The position numbers were made by a program, and so were the translations under genes. A stretch of DNA of 26,688 nt from a virus: the IMG/VR virus record IMGVR_UViG_3300042541_000619, positions 1 through 26,688 of that record; one strand, written 5' to 3'. The notes below the pieces were generated by a model. It was not told the DNA's origin. It saw only the letters and a program-made list of their open reading frames with translations, and did no database searches. Shown here one piece after another: positions 22,389 to 26,688 of this stretch. Every line of letters starts with the position of its first letter. The stretch's first letter is position 1.

Positions 22389-23684
22389 TTATCCTAAAAT
22401 GGTTTGATTCTTTTTCTTTAATTCAAAGTAATACCTCATCATAATACTATCCCAATGATCGGGAGAACGTCCAATATTTGCTTTAATAGTATCTTTAGAT
22501 ATAATACCTAATCGAGTATCCTTATCAATTTCTTTTTGTTTTATTTGCTCCATTTCTTCGCTAACCAAATCACGAATTAAAGAATTATTATTTTGTTCTC
22601 CAGCTTCTCTATTTTGTATTTTTTTAGCCATTAAAATACTACATTGGCTTTTTAAATTTTCATAGTTTTCTCCCTTTAATGCTCGGCTATTATTTACAAA
22701 ACCTTCACATCTTAACATATCTACAAGTCCACCACCTACTCCATCTTCATCGGCAATAGTTTGACTATTTGGAATAATATATTTTGCCTGTAATTTTCGA
22801 GCCTCCTCAAAAGCTTCTACAATTGTGTTTTTAGCAAATACTTTCACGTCAATACACTTCCATTCATTCCAAACCCTAAAAACGGTTGTATCCTTACCTT
22901 TACGAGCAACGTCAATAGTTAAATAATGTTTGCCGTTTTCGTTTAAATGTATTGGATTAAAATAGTCTGTAATAGCATCCATATCAATTAACGTACTTGG
23001 ATCGTCATCATATTCCCAATTACCATAATAAAGTCTTTGTCTTGCATTGTTGTCTAATTGCAATAATGATTTTAAATAGCTTGGATGTAAGTGTGGATTA
23101 TCTTGTGGCAATGCTTGTATGAACTTTCTATAAGGTTTTAAAGTTCCATTTTTTGAAGGTTGGTAAAACTCTTTATAAGTCCAATTTTTTGCAGGATTTA
23201 AAGTACCTAACATTTTTGGCATTAAATCAAATTCAGTTAATTTATATCTAATCCTTGACTTTACAATTTGCCACGCTTTATAAACTATCTGATTGCACTC
23301 ATCTATAAACGCTCCTGTAATTTCTAATGAACCTAAACTATCATAGTTAGGGTCTGAAGGATATAAAAATAAATCTTTTAAAATTATTTCGCTACCATTA
23401 TGAAAGTAAATTATATTTGATTGTGCGTTGTAATTAAATTCGTTTCCTATATCTAATTTACTTGCTAATTCAAAAAAAGAATTTAAAGTAGTTTCTTTTA
23501 ATGTTTTTAATTTTGCTCTACCCATTAACCACCTACTACCTGGATATTTTTGGCAATTATGAATTAACCATAAACAACCAAAGGCGGATTTACCGCCTCC
23601 AGCAGCACCACCATAAAGAACCTCCTCGGTAATACTATCGTTTAAATAAAATGTAGCGTGTTCTTGTTTAACTAATAGTTTCAT
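22389..23684 (-). CDS. terL: Terminase large subunit
   Basis: A 431-residue packaging ATPase-nuclease. Walker A is GGAAGGGKS (25-33) and Walker B GAFIDE (124-129), with a coupling-type TLNP at about 161. The RNase H-like nuclease shows D258 in LTIDVARKGKD, D312/D314 in ADEDGVGGG, and SPDHWDSIMM (D409, H410, D412) near the end. All expected elements are intact and the length is normal. It overlaps the small-subunit candidate by 17 nt. It drives DNA into the prohead through the portal and cuts the concatemer. Confidence 0.95.
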   Translation of the reverse strand: MKLLVKQEHATFYLNDSITEEVLYGGAAGGGKSAFGCLWLIHNCQKYPGSRWLMGRAKLKTLKETTLNSFFELASKLDIGNEFNYNAQSNIIYFHNGSEIILKDLFLYPSDPNYDSLGSLEITGAFIDECNQIVYKAWQIVKSRIRYKLTEFDLMPKMLGTLNPAKNWTYKEFYQPSKNGTLKPYRKFIQALPQDNPHLHPSYLKSLLQLDNNARQRLYYGNWEYDDDPSTLIDMDAITDYFNPIHLNENGKHYLTIDVARKGKDTTVFRVWNEWKCIDVKVFAKNTIVEAFEEARKLQAKYIIPNSQTIADEDGVGGGLVDMLRCEGFVNNSRALKGENYENLKSQCSILMAKKIQNREAGEQNNNSLIRDLVSEEMEQIKQKEIDKDTRLGIISKDTIKANIGRSPDHWDSIMMRYYFELKKKNQTILG

Positions 23685-23937
23685 CGGGATTTATTCCTGC
23701 ACCTAAATTAATAACGTTTTGGATTTTTTCTCCCATTGAAGTTATATCGGTTTGTTGTTTAGGTTTACCAAAATAATATTCAAAAAACATTTTAACCGCC
23801 CAATCTTTACCATCTTCAATTGCGTATCTTAAAGCGTGAAAAGCCGAATCCTCTAATGGACTCAGCTTCTCAATTAAATTTTGTTCTTCTGCTTTACTTT
23901 TTCTTCCTGCTCCTTCTCTTTTTCCACCTAATGCCAT
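23668..23937 (-). CDS. terS: Putative terminase small subunit
   Basis: An 89-residue protein. Its N terminus (MALGGKREGAGRKSKAEEQN) carries an AT-hook-like GAGRK stretch, followed by a helical region (ALRYAIEDGKDWAVKMFFEY then YFGKPKQQTDITS). The gene lies directly before the large terminase with a 17-nt overlap. It is short for a typical TerS but matches the small TerS-like proteins of Bacteroidetes phages. It would recognise phage DNA and load the large subunit. Confidence 0.65.
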   Translation of the reverse strand: MALGGKREGAGRKSKAEEQNLIEKLSPLEDSAFHALRYAIEDGKDWAVKMFFEYYFGKPKQQTDITSMGEKIQNVINLGAGINPDETIS

Positions 23938-23964
23938 ATTGAAAAAAATTGATTATTCATTTGT

Positions 23965-24270
23965 TTATTTAGAATTATCGCAAAGTACTTTTAAATCATT
24001 TATAACTGCTTTGCGTATATTTATATTAAACGTATCAATAGTTAAATTGGTATTAAAAGAATCATTATAAATTTTTATTAGTTCCATATCTGATAAACTA
24101 TCTAACTTTGCAACTAACTTAATTTGCGTACTATTTAAAGCGTTAACTTGTTTAAATGGGAATAGTTTATTCAAAATGTTTTTTCGTTTCTCACAACCAA
24201 CGCACGGTTTTATCCCGACTGCTTCAGTTAGTTTTGCGATTGAATCTCCAATTCCTTTACTTTTTGACAT
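23965..24270 (-). CDS. Conserved phage protein before the terminase (101 aa)
   Basis: A 101-residue protein opening MSKSKGIGDSIAKLTEAVGI and then KPCVGCEKRKNILNKLFPF, with a CxxC pair. This GIGD..KLT...GI.PC..C..RK..LNKLFPF pattern recurs just upstream of terminase genes in Bacteroidetes phages. Two cysteines alone do not make a zinc site. It overlaps the end of the sigma-like gene by 43 nt, consistent with translation coupling. Function unknown; a packaging accessory is likely from position. Confidence 0.55.
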   Translation of the reverse strand: MSKSKGIGDSIAKLTEAVGIKPCVGCEKRKNILNKLFPFKQVNALNSTQIKLVAKLDSLSDMELIKIYNDSFNTNLTIDTFNINIRKAVINDLKVLCDNSK

Positions 24271-24679
24271 AGTATTGTTTTAAATTCGTTTCTGATCCTG
24301 ATTATTGTGGCTTTAGATATTCCGCTTTGCCTTGCAAAATTATTAACTCCATCTTTAGTGGAAAAATTAACAATCAATTGCTTATAACTTTTAAGTTCTT
24401 TTAAAGATTCTTCATAAGCTGCGGTAAAATCAATCTCCTCGTTTTGTTCGGTGTATTCTTCTTGGTAATAAACAGTTTTTTCTTTTACTTTATTTTTTCG
24501 GTATCGATCCAAGAATATATTCTTTATAACGCAATAAATATAAGAATGGTTTACTTCTTTAACGTATGCATTTTTAAATACATTTCTTGTACCAAGTCGT
24601 TAGCGTCATCACGGTTTCCGCAAATCTTTAATGCAAACTTTACCCAGTCCTCGTGATGTTGTGCTAACTTTTCAATCAT
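24228..24679 (-). CDS. Sigma-like regulator split by a -1 frameshift
   Basis: Two overlapping frames together make a 150-residue sigma-like protein. The first (24551-24679, MIEKLAQHHEDWVKFAL then GNRDDANDLVQEMYLK) looks like sigma region 2; the second carries the rest (NHSYIYCVIKNIFLDRYRK) and a C-terminal HTH (FARQSGISKATIIRIRNEF). The zero frame stops at TAA (24551), six codons after T TTA AAA (24578-24572). A -1 slip there continues without a gap as NAYVKEV. Neither part alone is a complete protein, and the second has no good start except TTG (24512). It is either a programmed frameshift, a recent mutation, or a sequencing error. If functional it would redirect host polymerase to phage promoters. 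Confidence 0.6.
24572..24578 (-). other. Possible slippery heptamer in the sigma-like gene
   Basis: T TTA AAA in the zero frame (codons 35-36 of the first frame), a known -1 slippery pattern of the X XXY YYZ form. It lies in the short region where both frames are open. No downstream hairpin was identified with certainty. Confidence 0.5.
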
Positions 24680-24685
24680 AATGCA

Positions 24686-24781
24686 TCAAATATACTTATT
24701 ATTTTTTAAAATATAAGCTACTAACATTAAAAAAACCCCTATAAAGAAACCTATTGTAATTCCTGTTGCAAATTCTATCAT
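24686..24781 (-). CDS. Tiny single-span membrane protein (31 aa)
   Basis: A 31-codon frame, MIEFATGITIGFFIGVFLML then VAYILKNNKYI. One membrane span (about residues 6-25) with a short basic cytoplasmic tail. It ends 6 nt before the sigma-like start, so the two are probably co-transcribed. Its upstream region holds two short inverted repeats. Function unknown. Confidence 0.45.
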   Translation of the reverse strand: MIEFATGITIGFFIGVFLMLVAYILKNNKYI

Positions 24782-24796
24782 AATTTATGCATTATT

Positions 24797-24819
24797 GGCA
24801 CTTTTTTTAATTTAGTGCC
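24797..24819. repeat. Inverted repeat upstream of the tiny membrane gene
   Basis: GGCACT and AGTGCC flank an 11-nt AT-rich loop. No U-run follows on the minus strand, so an operator or leader hairpin is more likely than a terminator. A second weaker repeat, GTCCC/GGGAC, lies at about 24840-24866 in the same 90-nt gap, which otherwise holds no gene. Confidence 0.45.
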
Positions 24820-24871
24820 GTATTATAGTTTTTAATTCTGTCCCTAATATTGTTTAAATTTGGGACTAAAG

Positions 24872-25063
24872 TTAGTCTATGATGCACAAATATACTGAAT
24901 CATTACTAACATACTGCACCCTTAATAAATCCCCCTCGCTTGGTTTAATTCCTTTTGTTGTTAATACTATTGTTTTATCCAAATGTTTATGATTTTTCAT
25001 ACCTAAATGAAACATTATAACTCCGACTGTCGCTATTAAAATCGTTATAAATACTATTCGCAT
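24872..25063 (-). CDS. Small membrane-anchored protein (63 aa)
   Basis: A 63-residue protein with one N-terminal hydrophobic segment (RIVFITILIATVGVIMFHLG, about 2-21), a basic linker (MKNHKHLDK) and a small beta-rich domain ending VQYVSNDSVYLCIID. The anchor has no clear cleavage site, so it probably stays membrane-bound with the domain on the outer face. It overlaps the upstream 50-codon gene by 10 nt. Confidence 0.5.
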   Translation of the reverse strand: MRIVFITILIATVGVIMFHLGMKNHKHLDKTIVLTTKGIKPSEGDLLRVQYVSNDSVYLCIID

Positions 25064-25206
25064 TTCTTATAAGTTTTAATTATTATTAAAATTATTATTA
25101 TCATTCCAAAAATAGCGCTATAAAGTGGTAAATCTGGAACGCAATCTTTGTGTCTTGGATGTTCTATGCACCAGCAATCACTTTTTGGCGGACAAGGTTT
25201 TTTCAT
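25054..25206 (-). CDS. Tiny Cys-rich membrane protein (50 aa)
   Basis: A 50-codon gene, MKKPCPPKSDCWCIEHPRHK then DCVPDLPLY, followed by a hydrophobic span (SAIFGMIIIILIIIKTY) and a short KKCE end. The C5, C11, C13, C22 pattern ahead of a membrane span recurs in small Bacteroidetes phage proteins. It overlaps neighbours on both sides (29 nt upstream, 10 nt downstream), typical of this dense cluster. Function unknown. Confidence 0.6.
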   Translation of the reverse strand: MKKPCPPKSDCWCIEHPRHKDCVPDLPLYSAIFGMIIIILIIIKTYKKCE

Positions 25207-25309
25207 TTTTTAATAGTTTTCTTTTAATCTCGTTTAATTTTTCTTTATTTGTACCTCTATCGTAGTAGTATTTTATAACATTTTCAATCCTTTGCATTTT
25301 TGTTTTCAT
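25178..25309 (-). CDS. Tiny basic protein (43 aa)
   Basis: A 43-codon frame, MKTKMQRIENVIKYYYDRGT then a Lys-rich helix (NEIKRKLLKNEK). Its ATG overlaps the TGA of the 90-codon gene (ATGA) and its end overlaps the next gene by 29 nt. Helical and basic, possibly nucleic-acid-binding. No family recognised. Confidence 0.5.
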   Translation of the reverse strand: MKTKMQRIENVIKYYYDRGTNKEKLNEIKRKLLKNEKTLSAKK

Positions 25310-25578
25310 TTTTCTTCACATTTAGTTGAACAATATAAATCTTTTGTTAATCCTGTGCTAATTATTTTACTGCATTTATTGCATAAGGTCGCACCTTTAC
25401 CATTATTAAACTTATGTATTGGTTTGGTTACTTCCCAGTAATAATCACAATTATTTTCGTCTAAATTAGGACTATTACAAAACCAAGATTGCCTAAATTT
25501 ACTCGGTTCGGCTTTAAATCTATAACAATTATCTTTTATATTGCAATTAGTTCCTTGACAAAGTGTTATATCTGGCAT
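25306..25578 (-). CDS. Cys-rich zinc-binding-like protein (90 aa)
   Basis: A 90-residue protein. The first half has the pattern C..G..C.....CYRF.A.P....QSWF followed by NNCDYYW. A second motif (LCNKCSK then LYCSTKCEEK) forms a four-cysteine knuckle, so two zinc sites are possible. The first half resembles a family of small Cys-rich proteins found in many phage genomes; the second looks like a separate zinc-ribbon, so the gene may be a fusion. It overlaps the 46-codon gene by 32 nt. Function unknown. Confidence 0.6.
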   Translation of the reverse strand: MPDITLCQGTNCNIKDNCYRFKAEPSKFRQSWFCNSPNLDENNCDYYWEVTKPIHKFNNGKGATLCNKCSKIISTGLTKDLYCSTKCEEK

Positions 25579-25687
25579 CTTCTTTTATTTTTTTTAGTAT
25601 TTCTTTTGCTTGTTCTTTCAATTTATATTCCTGCTCATAAATCGATAACCTTTGCGTTAACGGTTTAATATTTCTTTTATTTGCCAT
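25547..25687 (-). CDS. Tiny helical protein (46 aa)
   Basis: A 46-codon frame, MANKRNIKPLTQRLSIYEQE then a charged helix (KLKEQAKEILKKIKED). It overlaps the DnaA-like gene by 11 nt and the Cys-rich gene by 32 nt. Basic and helical; no family recognised. The overlaps on both sides and the absence of any other frame in the gap support coding. Confidence 0.5.
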   Translation of the reverse strand: MANKRNIKPLTQRLSIYEQEYKLKEQAKEILKKIKEDARYNTLSRN

Positions 25688-26165
25688 TTTCCAATTCTTC
25701 TAAAATTTTATAATCATTAATTGTAAATTCCTTCATCGGTTTATCCCATAACTTGTGCCTATTATCTTTTCTTAAGGCTTGGATAATCTTTAAATAATGC
25801 CATCTTACTTCAGGCATTTCTTCTTTTTTAATTGCCTTTGGCTTTTTACGTTCCATTTCTCGATAGTGAATGTACTTAACGTTATTTAATCTAAAATCAA
25901 TATCTTTAAATAAATCAGCATCTTTATTATCAAATGCTATTTTAACCTCGTTATACTCTTTGATGTTTTTATAAAAATCTTTACGTTGGAAGTAGTGAAA
26001 TCCTGTAGCGTGGTTGCATTTTAATTCCTTACAAATGTTTAAATTATTCCTACCGTTTTCAATTTCCTGGTCCATATAAATACCTCGTAAATATACAAAA
26101 TGCGGTTTTCTATTCTTAATTGTTAAATCGACTTTAAATAAGTCTTTAATTTCTTTTAGTGTCAT
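25677..26165 (-). CDS. DnaA domain IV-like DNA-binding protein (162 aa)
   Basis: A 162-residue protein from the ATG at 26165 (MTLKEIKDLF), 2 nt after the upstream stop. An upstream ATG at 26204 would add 13 residues but overlap that gene. The segment RKPHFVYLRGIYMDQEIE, then LNICKELKCNHATGFHYFQRK, matches the shape of the DnaA C-terminal domain. Its HATGFHYFQRK compares with the DnaA signature around HTTVLHACRK. No AAA+ ATPase part is present, so it is a stand-alone binding domain. It may bind the phage origin or act as a regulator; function is inferred. Confidence 0.5.
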   Translation of the reverse strand: MTLKEIKDLFKVDLTIKNRKPHFVYLRGIYMDQEIENGRNNLNICKELKCNHATGFHYFQRKDFYKNIKEYNEVKIAFDNKDADLFKDIDFRLNNVKYIHYREMERKKPKAIKKEEMPEVRWHYLKIIQALRKDNRHKLWDKPMKEFTINDYKILEELENGK

Positions 26166-26167
26166 AA

Positions 26168-26368
26168 TTACATTTTTTCTATTGCTTCTTTTACTTCCGA
26201 CCAATAATCAAAATAAAGGCTTTCTTCGTCTACCATTCCGAGTATCTCATCTATTGCAACTAATGCGCATTTTTTAGCGTTGTCAATTGACATATAATAA
26301 TCAGGATCATTTTTTATTCCGTGCATTGATAGCACTAATTTTTCGGCTTTGTTTTTTACTGTTAGCAT
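26168..26368 (-). CDS. Small conserved phage protein (66 aa)
   Basis: A 66-residue protein with the layout A.KLV, then DNAKKCALVAIDEIL, ending YFDYWSEVKEAIEKM. This AK.CAL..VDEI...YW.EVK pattern recurs widely as a small protein in Bacteroidetes phages and prophages. Helical and soluble. It lies 4 nt after the 49-codon gene and 2 nt before the DnaA-like gene. Function unknown. Confidence 0.6.
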   Translation of the reverse strand: MLTVKNKAEKLVLSMHGIKNDPDYYMSIDNAKKCALVAIDEILGMVDEESLYFDYWSEVKEAIEKM

Positions 26369-26372
26369 CTTT

Positions 26373-26522
26373 TTATCTTGTTATCTCGATTACTTCTTTA
26401 ACTTCATAGTTTTCAATATTCATCATTTTAGCGTACTTGTGTACTTCTTGAATTGTTTTAAAAGACCTATCAGAAGATCCTTGAACCTCTCTGTAATAGA
26501 TGTATTTTATTGTTCTTTTCAT
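26373..26522 (-). CDS. Tiny hypothetical protein (49 aa)
   Basis: A 49-codon frame, MKRTIKYIYYREVQGSSDRS then FKTIQEVHKYAK and a beta-rich ending (YEVKEVIEITR). It lies 4 nt before the 66-codon gene and just after the partial gene at the right edge. Strongly charged and soluble; alpha/beta profile. No family recognised. Confidence 0.5.
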   Translation of the reverse strand: MKRTIKYIYYREVQGSSDRSFKTIQEVHKYAKMMNIENYEVKEVIEITR

Positions 26523-26528
26523 TTTATT

Positions 26529-26688
26529 TTATTTTAAATTAATTATATAACTTATTCCCATTCCTGCGTGTACATCAATCATTGATTTTTTATTTTTTAT
26601 TAAATCAATTCTTAATTCTTTTTTATAATATTCTTTACTTTGTGGTCTTATTCTTTTAATACAATCGTCAATTAATAAATCTATATCA
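26529..26688 (-). CDS. C-terminal end of a gene entering from the right edge
   Basis: An open frame in from the right edge (DIDLLIDDCIKRIRPQSKEY then KKELRIDLIKNKKS and MGISYIINLK) that stops at TAA 6 nt before the 49-codon gene's ATG. About 52 residues are visible. No motif is recognised in this fragment. Its start and length lie outside the window. Confidence 0.5.
   Translation of the reverse strand, partial: DIDLLIDDCIKRIRPQSKEYYKKELRIDLIKNKKSMIDVHAGMGISYIINLK

Noticed and set aside
24687-24694. TATATTTG as the confirmed promoter of the sigma-like gene
   Set aside because: No TTG-type -33 box lies at normal spacing, the box overlaps the end of the tiny membrane gene, and it would give a leaderless mRNA. 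Reported only as a finding about a repeated block.
24797-24819. GGCACT/AGTGCC hairpin as a terminator
   Set aside because: No U-run follows on either strand in a useful position; an operator or leader hairpin fits better.
1-26688. Integrase, attachment sites, tRNA genes, CRISPR arrays or insertion sequences
   Set aside because: Read through on both strands; no site-specific recombinase motif, tRNA-like fold, regularly spaced repeat or transposase was seen, so free phage versus prophage cannot be decided here.

Overview
The window is a strongly AT-rich stretch of tailed-phage (or prophage) DNA. The virion, the promoter style and the codon use all point to a host in the Bacteroidetes, most likely a Flavobacterium-type Flavobacteriaceae. 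Intergenic promoters follow the Bacteroidetes pattern (TTG or TTTG, a 17-23 nt spacer, then TAnnTTTG), ribosome binding sites are A-rich with little Shine-Dalgarno character, and one tail protein ends in a BACON domain. A full structural set with a tape measure protein and no visible contractile sheath suggests a siphovirus. No integrase, tRNA, rRNA, CRISPR array or insertion sequence was seen.

Almost everything is on the minus strand, so it reads from the right end to the left. From 26.7 to 24.7 kb lies a dense run of very small, mostly overlapping genes: two Cys-rich proteins, two small membrane proteins, a DnaA-domain-IV-like protein and several unknowns. Next, at 24.7-24.2 kb, comes a sigma-like gene split over two frames. 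It is followed by the packaging genes (small and large terminase, 23.9-22.4 kb), a probable tail-chaperone pair joined by -1 frameshifting at a run of nine T (22.4-21.65 kb), and head-tail joining and tail genes through to the tape measure (21.66-14.8 kb). The head module then follows: prohead protease/scaffold, major capsid, a tail-tube-like protein, portal and connector (14.2-8.5 kb). The tail fibre and accessory adhesion proteins come next (8.5-4.2 kb), then holin and M15 endolysin (4.2-3.1 kb). The left end holds a small XRE regulator with a Mom-like DNA modification gene (3.0-2.0 kb) and a recombination operon with YqaJ nuclease and an SSB-like protein (1.96-0.07 kb).

The only convincing plus-strand genes are two tiny ones at 14.29-14.73 kb. 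They have their own promoter and a bidirectional terminator and sit between the tape measure and the head genes, like a phage moron.

The observations most worth follow-up are the chaperone frameshift with about 180 nt of dual coding, the split sigma gene with an in-frame U UUA AAA heptamer, the moron cassette, the Mom-like gene behind an XRE regulator whose promoter contains a perfect 18-bp palindrome, and the unusual separation of portal from terminase. All functional calls rest on reading the sequence and on recalled family features; no database search was run.
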